From positions 163,455,481-163,519,480 of the forward strand of contig BSWB01000001.1 in NCBI GenBank assembly GCA_033239125.1: a stretch of DNA of 64,000 bases, read 5' to 3'. The notes under the pieces were generated by a model. The model was not told the origin of the DNA. It saw only the letters and a list, made by a program, of their open reading frames with translations, and searched no databases. This document shows positions 37,181 to 47,132 of the stretch, one piece after another (the stretch's first letter is position 1; each line of letters begins with the position of its first letter). Position numbers and translations under genes: made by a program. The stretch comes from Fagopyrum homotropicum. Taxonomy: Eukaryota > Streptophyta > Magnoliopsida > Caryophyllales > Polygonaceae.

Positions 37181-37740
37181 TAGAGGCCGGTTCCGGTAAG
37201 GAGCATCCTTGTGGAAGGAATGAGAAGAGATAGGATGGTGACACGTGGCATGCCGCGTGTCATCACCGCAAAATGAACAATTAGTAATAAAAATATGGTG
37301 TTCATGGTTGTAAAAAAAACGTTGTTCATATTTTTACAAGTATGTGTTCATTGTTCTTACAATTATGATGTTCATGAATTTTAAAGTAAGTGTTCATTGT
37401 TTTTAAAGTAAGTGTTCATGGTTTTTAAAGTAAGTGTTCATATTTATTAATAACTGTTCATTTTTTCCCATCACTAATTGTTCATGTTTTAACACTAAAT
37501 GTTCATTTTTGTAAAAATTTTCTTTTTGTTTCAAATAGTGTAAAAAAAATATGATGTTTATTATTTTACAAGTGTGTGTTCATAATTTTCAGAGTAAGTG
37601 TTCATATTTTTCAAAGTAAGTGTTCATAATTTTATTAATGATTGTTCATTTTTTTTTGTTATAGGTATTGTTCATATTTTTATTATTAACTGTTCATTTT
37701 ATGGTGGTGCTACAACCATTCCACGTCACTTTTGCTTTTG
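37181..37740. repeat. Inverted-repeat element with a TGTTCAT-repeat core
   Basis: 37238-37296 and 37671-37729 are imperfect inverted repeats (GTGACACGTGG...AAAATGAACA). Between them 'tgttcat' recurs many times. It adjoins a (TA)n stretch on the left. Class unresolved. It separates the cysteine-rich frame from any upstream exon. Confidence 0.5.
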
Positions 37741-38911
37741 AGTTTTTTTTTTGTAGGATTAGCTAGTTTGAGGTTGGGTATTAACTTACTAATCCCATGA
37801 TATTTATATTAATCACACAATATATTGGACTAGGATCTCACAATGAATCCCGACTCTATCCTGACAACAAGTTCACTGAATCTTACAACAAGGCACATAT
37901 AGATTAAAACCAAATTCATAAAAATTGTATAATATATACATCAAAAGGTTAGAAAATCACAACCGAGTATACAACAACAACATCATATCCGTACAAGGAT
38001 AAAACACCCCAAAACCCTCGCATATCCTAGTGTACAGAAGCCCTCGGCCGATCACCCATCTGGCTCACTCTGCAGTCCTCCTATCCCGCCAAAGATCTAC
38101 AACAAGATATACACCATTAGATAACAGAAATGAATAAGAATGAAGTAATAGCACATACACATACCAAGACATCACAATATGCAATGCCACAACACATCCA
38201 TTTATTATCTTTAATTATGTTATTCCATTACTAATTCAACTTCTTTTGTGGCACGAGGAGCCTAAAGAACCTCATATCTTCCCCCGTTAACACAGGGTTT
38301 TGTGTGGGGGTGGAATTACCACCTCCCCCTGTGCTACTGGCTTCCGAGCACCTCTTCCACTCTCGGCAAGCTTTGACAGGTGGTCACCGTCCGGTTATAA
38401 TGCACTTGAGCCATATAAGGTAATGAAGTGGTCATCATAGTCCGGTTTATCTTATAAATGCAACAATCATATGCGCGCACACACACAACCATCACAAACA
38501 CTCGAATCCACAACTACACGCTACTTACATAAAATACTCGTAAACCTGTACCACGTCACAGTTTCCCCTCGAAGAAACGATCAACGCCTGCATAAGGAAG
38601 GCATACACAAAATTAAACGTTGCAAAGGTTAGGAGCAGGGGCGGAGACAGGGGTGGGCGTGTATGGGCAGTCGCGCACCCCGACCCACAAATGAACAATA
38701 TAATGAGTCTTTTTTTAAAAAAAAAAGTTTTAAAATTTCTTCTTTCTGCGTAGTCTCGGAATCAATTAATTTGTCTAGTTTCTTTTCTTCAACAGTCAGA
38801 TGTGACTAGATGTAAGTAGGTCCAAGCTATACTAGCTAGTGCACAATTTTCTTACACGGCTATGCTAGTGCTTTTTAACCAAAAACAGTAATCTATTATG
38901 ACTTTTTTTTT

Positions 38912-39699
38912 TAGGGAAATTCCGGATGGTACCCTCGTGGTTTGGGATATTTCGTATTTTTTCCAACAATTTTTTCAAGTTCGGATGGTACCCTCAAATT
39001 TATATTGTTTTCCAGATTTTGCCCAAATTTATTACACTTTTTTAAATTCCCTTAAAAACATACAAAAGAAAATTAAATTAAATTAAAATAGAAAGAATAA
39101 TTTATTTATTTTAAAAATAAAGTAAAACAATAATTTTTTTTAAAAAAAATATTTTATATTAATTTAAAAATAAATTAAATTAGATAATTTTTAAAAATTC
39201 AAAAAAAATCAGTGTTTTATTTATATTAAAAATAAATAAATAGGATTAGAATTTTTTTTAATAAAATATAAAAACATAAGTGTTATACTTTATTTAAAAA
39301 ATAAATAAAATAAGGACTCTTTTAAAAAATTTTAAAACAATCACTGTATTAATTTATTATTAAAATAAATAAATCAGTTTTCTATTTTTTGAATTTTTAA
39401 AAAAATGATCTAATTTATTTATTTTTAAATTAATATAAAAAATATTTTTTTAAAAATAAAATTTACTGTTTTACTTTATTTTTAAAATAAATAAATTATT
39501 CTTTCTATTTTAATTTGTTTTTTTTTATTTAATTTAATTTTATTTTGTATGTTTTAAATGGAATTTAAAAAAGTATAATGAATTTGGGCAAAATCCGGAA
39601 AATAATATAAACTTAAGGGTACCATCCGAACTTGAAAAAACTGTTGGACAAAATCCGGAATACCCCAAACCACGAGGGTACCATCCGGAATTTTTCCTA
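38912..39699. mobile_element. Near-complete palindrome, foldback/Mutator-like element
   Basis: The outer ends TAGGGAAATTCCGGATGG and, inverted, TAGGAAAAATTCCGGATGG continue through a second GGATGGTACCCT copy and on into AT-rich arms that remain complementary nearly to the centre (about 39300). Each arm is about 390 bases with almost no loop. Flanks are T-rich, so the target duplication cannot be judged. Confidence 0.75.
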
Positions 39700-40077
39700 T
39701 TTTTTACTTATTTAATTGGTTTCATGTTCTATGATTATTAATTTTTTTTTAAAGTGTATTGTGAATACAACATTTAATTTCATAATTCAACCAATTTTAT
39801 TTAATTTTTTTCCTGACTTATTATAATAAAGTAATTTAGTAATCGAATTAATTATACATTTTATCAAATTTATTTTTATATATTCTTAACAAATCCATTA
39901 ATTTTTTTAGTATATAAAACTTAAGTTTTTTTAAAAAAATATATGATAAATTTATATAATACTTAATAATGTTTGAATAATTTTAACTTTGTTGAGATAA
40001 TAGTAAATAATTTTTCATTGTATACAAATAATTAACTGAATAAAAAGAATTAAATTAATTTTCATTTATTATAGTAA

Positions 40078-40079
<2 letters not shown>

Positions 40080-40148
<69 letters not shown>
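40080..40148. repeat. (AT)n microsatellite
   Basis: About 68 bases of AT dinucleotides inside the hAT element. Confidence 0.97.
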
Positions 40149-40153
<5 letters not shown>

Positions 40154-41411
40154 AATATTTATAACCTTTATATCTTTTTATTTTAAAAGTTTCCCATCCT
40201 TAAATTTTTTGTCGCTCCGCCCCTAGTTAGGAGACGTGTCTCTTACACCTCATAACCATTACCAACTGTAACTCACATCTAAACCTCGATATCTCAACAT
40301 AACTCACAATTTCTCAAATCTGAAGGTAGCATCTAATCAACATTCCTCAATCTCAATTCTAATCCTAATTTAATTAATTTACCTTTAATTAGTTAATTAA
40401 ATTTTACCAGAATAACGTTTTGTCCGCATCCAATTTCTAAACCCATCTGGCATTAGATTTCATCAAACAAACAACTCATAAACACCAGAATAATATAACG
40501 ACCATAATGGAATTTCTAATTATCCATTTTGACAAGTGTAAGGTCAATTTAGGCTAAATCGTAGTACGAAAAACGAATAAATTCATAATTTATTCGTTAC
40601 CAACCCGATTGACGATCTAAAAGAAGATTCGGAATCACAACGACGCAGGCTACGCATGGACACCATCAAATTCACCGGAATCTGAGCGATGGAACCGTCC
40701 TGGTGGCATATATGCTCAATCGGGTCTTCATATGCTCGGAAATGCAAAATCTCGGTACCGAAATGAAGAGAATGAAGAGAGGAATCCAGAAACTCAAACG
40801 GAATTGAAATCGGATTAGAAACGGAGAGTAGATTTGAGTTTGAAGGTTGAGAGAGATCAGAGTTTTTACGAGGAAAGGAAATGATTTAATAAAGGATTTT
40901 CCGCTATTTATAGTGAAGACGATAATTATCCTTTAGCGAAGTCAATAATTATCCTTTAACCGATCCAAAGACAGGTTGAAACCTCTTCTCCAAACTTCTC
41001 GAAATTGGAATAATAAATGTGGAATATTGTAGGGATAATTATTCCACAACTGCCTCGGAAAACGTGTATTTCTAAGCCGTCTTTCTTAGCCGTTAAGAAA
41101 TGAAATAACTACTCTTTTGGGCGTTTTGTCTTTCTATGTTATTTCATATCTAGGACATGTTCGATGTCCTGATCATTTCTCTCAACTGCATTTTTATTAT
41201 TTGGAGCTCCCAAATGTTCCAAATAACACCGGATGATAAAGGATAATTACCGGGGGGAAGTGAAAACTTCCCCATAAGTCCAAAATTACGCCAGGATCAT
41301 AACGGTGGGACCCATACTCATCACTTACGCAATCTTCACGAGTTATATGTCAATTACTATCAATGATTAAGTTAATCAACATTAATTAGAATTCGAAAAT
41401 CCTAACTATTA

Positions 41412-42440
41412 TACCTCCAGCCATGAACTCGTCCTCGGTAAGCTCATCATCCTAAGTCGGAGCTCTACTAGGTCCCGCTCCATGAGTGTCGGTGCCCATG
41501 GCGTCAGTGTCTCTCCCGCTCTCTAACTCCAGCATACCTCCAGTCCGGGCATGCTCATCAGTAGGATAGCCTTCAACGGCCTCCGCATCCTCCTCATCAC
41601 AAAAGTGTTCGAAACCCTCTTTCCAATAGTATTGGTTCCTAATAGTGTAAGCTTCCTTCCAAACAATTTCCTTTGGAGTTCTATCCCAAGGCATGATTAC
41701 ATGGGGGTTGCCTCGCTCGCTAGGGACAATAACCCCTCTAGAAATCAACCGCTGAAGGCCTAAGGGTTGCGCTTCCGCCGCTAAAGTACAAGCTGAAAAA
41801 TCCACTCCCAATGCCTTAGCCACATAGGTCACTAGATCTCCAACACAAATATGACCTCCGGATTTATTACCAATCTTCGCTAGATAGTCGGAGAGCATGG
41901 TGGGGTAATCGGGAACTGTCCCCGGGGTCATGCAGTAGATATACAACTCGTCCGCCTTAACCGTTTGCGGAGTCTTAGTTCTTATGAACATTGACTCAAT
42001 CAGGATTCGGTGGCGAGTTTGAATGAAAGGTTGTACATACTCTTTTCCTTGGATTTTCCCAGCCTCCAACGATCCTCTCCCTCTCCAATCGAGATACTCT
42101 CCCAAAAAGCACTTGCACTCACTCCGTGAGGGAATGTACCTGCGGAAGAAGTCGGGAACCCAAACAAGTTCTCGTACATAGCAATAGTGCAGGAATAATT
42201 TATGTTCATCAATCTAAAGGTCACATTCCGCTCTCTAGGATAATGTTTGAAGGAACTAAGGAACTCTAAGGTAATCCCTTAATAAGCATTTTCTCTAATT
42301 CTAACAAAGTCCGACAAACCAGTTCGCTCAATCATCCAGACAACATTATCTCTAATGTGTAGTTCATCTAATTCATCAAGCATTAAGTAACGAGGTGAAA
42401 TGATAAGTCAAGTGAGAAGATGATCATACCGACGCTTGAA
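41412..42440 (-). pseudogene. Athila-like retroelement ORF1 fragment
   Basis: Minus-strand blocks in order: LDELDELHIRDNVVWMIERT, a stop, LEFLSSF, VTFRLMNINYS, LFGFPTSSAGTFP, a frameshift, then FIQTRHRILIESMFIRT, ADELYIYCMTPGTVPDY, GGHICVGDLVTYVAKALGV and an acidic tail. The last 217 codons (41452-42105) are open. The tail has a TAG (41452-41454) after which reading continues as DDELTEDEFMAGG until the gypsy LTR cuts it at 41411. The order (W..F, FRL, LGFP, then IGG.VT.IA..LG) is that of Athila-type ORF1 proteins of plant Ty3/gypsy elements. At least two stops and one frameshift make it dead. Confidence 0.65.
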
Positions 42441-43011
42441 CTTCTATTGGATGATTGGAAGCCTTGTTTGTGGTGAGGGAGGTGCTTGAGAGGGTTGGGA
42501 GGAAGATCCCCTTCGAGAGAGCAATGTACGAGCTGAGCTGAGCTGCGCAAATTATCCATCTCAGGATGCAAAAATCGGGCCGTTCTTCATTGAGATCGAC
42601 CGATTTTCTTGGAATGATCCGATTTTTGGCTTGTTGCGTTGAATCGATCGATTCTGTAAAGTTATGCTCACGCAAACACCTCAAACAGTCTCCTCAAACA
42701 ATTCCTAGACTACTCAGCACAACAATTTCAACAATCCAACACTTTAAAAGCACAAATCTGAGCAAAGCGGTTTCGTTAGGGTTCAGATCGAAAAAACCTG
42801 AAATACGGATGATTTGTTGTTTTGCCAAGCTGTTTGTTGCTTGAATCTTCTTTATGTGCTTGAGAACTTCAGTTTTGGCTCAAGAACGAGCAAAAACGAT
42901 TAGGAAATGAGAGATTGAAGTTTGAGGGAGGTTACCGAGCTTCTTGGAGAACGTACCCTTCACATGCCCTTAGGATAGTAAATGAGATATAAATTTAGAA
43001 GATTATAAATT
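42441..43011. other. Retroelement-derived non-coding sequence
   Basis: Continues the Athila-like debris; contains 'gatcgaccgattt' and 'aatcgatcgattc' motifs like those at 30.1-30.3 kb. No gene recognised. Confidence 0.4.
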
Positions 43012-43410
43012 CTTCTTAGTTCTATGGTTAAAGATCAAAAAGATCAACTTAAATGGGATAAATTTGGGTCATACCTACATAGCTTGATCTCTTGGTGGAT
43101 GAGTGAGTCCGTCAGTGGATTTAGAAGAATAACTATAACATTTAGGGTTCCATGCTTGTACAAGTTTATTGCTAAAAAAACTATTGACTTACAAATAAGA
43201 GGTGCTATACAGCCTATACTAATCTTAATAGCTAGTCACAACGCAGTGACTATTAGACGAATGGTGAGGATATACATGAAATGAAATAGCTGCAACTGAA
43301 GCCCAAGATTACTACTAAGAAAACAAGAGCATTTCAAGTATTTCATTACGAGACACTTAGGCCTGGGATTTAAACACAGGTTTACTTATTGGTTGAGCTA
43401 GTAAGGAAAG
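43012..43410. repeat. Dispersed repeat A, copy 2 (without the hAT), including tRNA-like end
   Basis: Matches 20031-20333 followed by 21295-21450. It shows the empty site of the hAT at 20334. The end (43335-43405, minus) carries A-box-like TAGCTCAACC and B-box-like GTGTTTAAATCCC motifs. Confidence 0.65.
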
Positions 43411-43439
43411 CATTCCCTATCGAAGTACTTGAATCAATT

Positions 43440-44040
43440 AAATCTCAAGAAACCTAACCAAGAAAAAAAAATCACACACATGACAATAGAGTTAACTAAA
43501 GTTACCGTAGAAAAAATCACACACAACATTAGAGTTGAATGAGTATAGTTTTTTTCAATGGTGGTTTTTGTTTTTCCATTAGAGTTAGCTAAAGTTTCCT
43601 AACTATTCAACCAAATGAGATTCAGTGCCGGAAACAAAAACTATAAACATCAAACAAAAATCAGCAATTGAAGTTTCATGTTCAACCGAACTAGATTCAT
43701 TTCCAAAATCAGCAAACTAAATCAATAAACTAAAAGCAGCAAACTAAATCAACAACCTAAAACTAGAAGTAGATTCATCAAACTAATACCAGCAAACTAA
43801 AATCGAAACTTGAAGCAAAACCTACAAACATCAAACAAAAATCAGCCATTGAAGTAGATTCATCAAACTAAAACCAACAAGCTAAAATCCACTAAAATCG
43901 AAACTGGAAGCAAAACCTATAAACAACAAACAAACTATAATCAGCAAACTAGAACTAAAAGTAAAACTAGAATCAACAAACAAAAACTAAAACTAAAACT
44001 AAAGTCAGCAAACTAGAACTTACTCGCATATATTTTTGTA
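43440..44040. repeat. Degenerate 'cagcaaactaaa' repeat tract
   Basis: A low-complexity tract made of variants of 'atcagcaaactaaaatc' and 'aaactaaaactaaa'. Non-coding. Confidence 0.6.
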
Positions 44041-44217
44041 TATGCTGCACATAATGTTTCTAATTCAAAATTCTCTTTTATTCTTTAAAAAAAAGGAACG
44101 TTCTCTATAAATTTCTCTATTCTCTATGGTAGTTTCTATGTTCCATTATCACCTTTTCTTCACACAGAGAGAGAGGTTTGAGCTATTTGATGTGTACATA
44201 GAGATGGGTGACCACAG

Positions 44218-44763
44218 AGAGAAACTAGTACCTATTCTCAAAGAAGTTGTGGATTGTATCATTTTCTTCCATTGTAATCACAGTTTTCGTATTTATAAAC
44301 CGTTAATTTGTGTGGGTTTGTGAAGGAGAACGTATCGATTAAAGAAGTGTTTGAGCAATTGGTTTTACTAGAAGAACAAATGAAAGAGGCAACTTAAAAC
44401 CTAATCTCAAGCGGCATATTGGAATTTAACATCCCAATTCAAAAGGTTAAAATTAAAACCTAATCTCTTGTAACCTAATCTCAACCAGCTTGTTCGAACA
44501 TGAACAAAAAACGAAAAATAGGGCAACAATAGAACTTGGAAGCACCTTATTCGTTAGGGTTTTCAAACCTGAATAGAGGGGAGAGATCTTATTTTCAAAT
44601 TGAAGGAGGTATGTGTTCTTCGCTTGGTTCTTTGCTTCGTTCGACTTATCGTTAGCAGAGAGGGGAAAGATTTGATTTTCAAACCTACAAGAGAAATGGA
44701 ACCTCGAAGCACCTTGTTCGTTCGAGAGAAGAGGAGAAATAGACAAACGCCAGAAGTGGAGCC
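44218..44763. repeat. Dispersed repeat B, copy 2, left part
   Basis: Aligns with 28552-29105; continues at 52166 after the copia element. Confidence 0.75.
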
Positions 44764-45407
44764 TGTTGGAGATTTGGGCTAAGTCTTCATTGTAACCGTT
44801 GAGCTTGTCTTGAGACAAGGTGCAATGAGTTGTTCACATGTGTGTCACTATGGTCCGGGTTGCGGGAGGCAAGCCAAGTGACCGGCACTAAGAACAACTA
44901 GTATTATAAGGGGAGTCGAATCAAAGCAAGGTGATTCACGACAAGGTCAACTTGTGCTAGCTTTTAGAAGGCCGACGTTTGGGGCTTTTTAGCCACATTT
45001 TATCGGCACACCTTTGGTTCTTAGGCCTTATATTGGCTAAAGAATATGTGGTTAAAAACTGGGAGCAATCCAAGCTCAAATGCTTAGTGAATGTCAATGA
45101 AGCAGCTAGTGAGCTTCTTAAGGAGCTACACTAACTTGAGCTAAGATATTGAGTATTTGAGGATCTTGGAGCTTACCCTAGCTATATTAAAGTGAATGAA
45201 GCTTATTGGAAGTGTTTGGACCAAGAAAAATAAGCTAGCTCTAAGCTAGCTCCGGGGAGCGGTTTTGGGCTCCCTATGTGGGCCTCGGGCCTCGGGCTTT
45301 CTAGGGCTTCAAGGCCCATCTTCCAAGTAACTTCCAAGTAACTTCTATAACCGTTTTTAACCGCTTTTAACCGCTTTTAACTCCCCAAAACCGTGGCCCC
45401 CTATGCC

Positions 45408-45415
45408 TATAAAAG
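45408..45415 (+). promoter_or_regulatory. TATA box of the copia 5' LTR
   Basis: TATAAAAG preceded by repeated 'aaccgctttt' units; the same site is at 51385-51392 in the 3' LTR, where it could drive transcription outward to the right. Confidence 0.7.
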
Positions 45416-45830
45416 GGAGAGCCATTTGCACTTGATTAAACATTCGTTTTTGCAACAATAAAGCTTCTAGTTCCATTGTATTGACATTGGATAGGCCTTC
45501 TTATAAGCTTGTTTGCAAAACTCGAAAGACCAGTATAGTTCCTTTGTATTGACAAAGGATAGGCATCCATCTTAGTTTGGTTTTGTATTGACAAAACCTA
45601 GGAATACCCTTTCTACAAAGTAAGACAAGTAAGTCTCTTACTTAGTCTTTGTAACGTGTAACGTTTTATCCCACTAAGGTATTTGGATATTCCCGGTGTA
45701 GGGGAGAATACACTTAGAAGGAAAATTCATTTATGAATGACTCATTACATTATCCAAGTCAAAGGTTTTAACATATAACAACCGGTTTATAAGACGTGTA
45801 ATTGAACTTAACTTCTATTAGAGTTTTGTC

Positions 45831-46066
45831 TACTCCCTTTTGGAGATTACAAACTCTTGCTTGAGTTTTGTCTACTCCTTTGGAGACTACAAACTCTTGA
45901 TTGAGTTTTGTCTACTCCTTTGTGGAGATTACAAACTCTTGGTTGAGTTTTGTCTACTCCTTTGGAGACTACAAACTCTTGATTGAGTTTTGTCTACTCC
46001 TTTGCGGAGATTACAAACTCTTGGTTGGGTTTTGTCTACTCCTTTGTGGAGATTACAAACCCTTGG
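45831..46066 (+). repeat. Six tandem 40-42-bp units in the LTR, each an imperfect hairpin
   Basis: Each unit reads GAGTTTTGTCTACTCC, a short spacer, then GGAGA.TACAAACTC, so its halves are imperfect inverted repeats. The same block is in the 3' LTR at 51808-52043. Confidence 0.9.
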
Positions 46067-46241
46067 TTAATAACTAGTTTTTAGTTCAAGATAATTATAT
46101 TAATTTGTTTGGCAATTGGGAGAACCGTCTACTCACATAAGTGAGACTACGGCCCTTTGGTCTAAAACCGGACACCGAAAATCCAACAATCTTCTAAGTG
46201 TATTTATTGTTAATTGTTTTGTAGGATTGGATTGATCAATA

Positions 46242-47132
46242 ATGAGTAAGACGTTAATGACAGAAATGACTTCTCGTTTTGGGAAGTTGGATAAGTTTGA
46301 GGGTGTAGACTTTAGGAGGTGGCAAAAGAAAATGCACTTCCTCTTGACTACACTAAAAGTCGCTTATGTACTCACTACACCTAGACCGGCCGAGCCGGTT
46401 GATGATATGGTGGAGGATATAGAGGCTGTCCGACGAAGGAGCAAATGGGATAATGATGACTATATATGTCGTGGTCATATTCTCAATGGCATGAGTGATG
46501 CATTGTTTGATGTCTACCAAAGTGTAGAGTCATCAACATCAATGTGGGATCAACTGGAGTCTAAGTACATGGCGGAGGATGCTTCATCTCCCAAATTCTT
46601 AGTCTCGGATTTTAACTCATATAAAATGGTGGACTCAAGGCCGGTAATGGAACAATACAATGAATTGCTCCGGATTCTTGGGAGGTTCACTCAACATGCC
46701 ATGCATATGGATGAGGCCATTGCGGTTTCGTCTATAATGGATAAGCTCCCCCCTTTGTGGAAGGACTTCCGCCATGTGCTAAAGCACAAGAAGGAAGAAC
46801 TCACGTTGGTGGAACTTGGCTCTCACCTTCAAATTGAACAAGACCTTAGGGCACAAGAAGGGGGACTCAAGAAGGAAGATAAAACTTCTACTTCCCACGA
46901 GGCCAACATGATGGATGGCAAGGGCAAAAGGAAGAGGTTCAAAGGAAAGGACAAAGGCAAGGACAAGGGAAATAAGTCCAAGAAGTCCAAAAAGGATAAT
47001 GTTGACAAGAAACCAAAAGGTTCTTGTTGGAAGTGTGGCAAGACTGGCCACTTCAAGCGGGATTGCAAGGTTAAGGACGATGGATCCAAGGGTGGAGGCC
47101 AAAGTGGCCAAAACCCATTAAACCAAGGATGA
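46242..47132 (+). CDS. gag: Copia gag (capsid/nucleocapsid)
   Basis: 296 codons from the ATG 53 bases after the LTR. The N-terminal part has the UBN2/retrotransposon-gag pattern (FEGVDFRRWQKKMHFLL, MWDQLESKYMAED, MEQYNELLRILG, IMDKLPPLWKDF, LVELGSHLQIEQDLR). A long lysine-rich stretch follows, then a CCHC knuckle CWKCGKTGHFKRDC near residue 265. It forms the particle that packages the element RNA. It ends at TGA 47130-47132, inside the first codons of the pol frame. Confidence 0.95.
   Translation: MSKTLMTEMTSRFGKLDKFEGVDFRRWQKKMHFLLTTLKVAYVLTTPRPAEPVDDMVEDIEAVRRRSKWDNDDYICRGHILNGMSDALFDVYQSVESSTSMWDQLESKYMAEDASSPKFLVSDFNSYKMVDSRPVMEQYNELLRILGRFTQHAMHMDEAIAVSSIMDKLPPLWKDFRHVLKHKKEELTLVELGSHLQIEQDLRAQEGGLKKEDKTSTSHEANMMDGKGKRKRFKGKDKGKDKGNKSKKSKKDNVDKKPKGSCWKCGKTGHFKRDCKVKDDGSKGGGQSGQNPLNQG

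Larger units (their letters stand above)
38636..40225. mobile_element. 1590-bp non-autonomous hAT element
   Basis: Terminal repeats CAGGGGCGGAG / CTCCGCCCCTA (10 of 11) and a perfect 8-bp duplication GTTAGGAG at 38628-38635 and 40226-40233. It sits inside the gypsy LTR relic and itself contains the palindromic element at 38912-39699 and a TA microsatellite. No transposase frame. Confidence 0.92.
37825..41411 (-). mobile_element. Second gypsy LTR of the same family, probably a solo LTR, interrupted by a hAT
   Basis: It aligns with the LTR at 6401-8956 in the same orientation, with landmarks 'ctgacaacaa.ttcac', 'aataatataacga.cataatggaatttc', 'cgaagagaggaatcc' and the end 'gattcgaaaatccta'. 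It is more diverged and contains a 1.6-kb hAT. No internal region of this family is attached. Confidence 0.6.
44764..46188 (+). repeat. 5' LTR of the copia element
   Basis: 1425 bases with a TATA box at 45408-45415 (TATAAAAG) and six hairpin-forming tandem units at 45831-46066. Confidence 0.96.

Noticed and set aside
42566..42844. 92-codon plus-strand frame
   Set aside because: Lies in Athila-like debris, no recognisable domain and no conserved motif.
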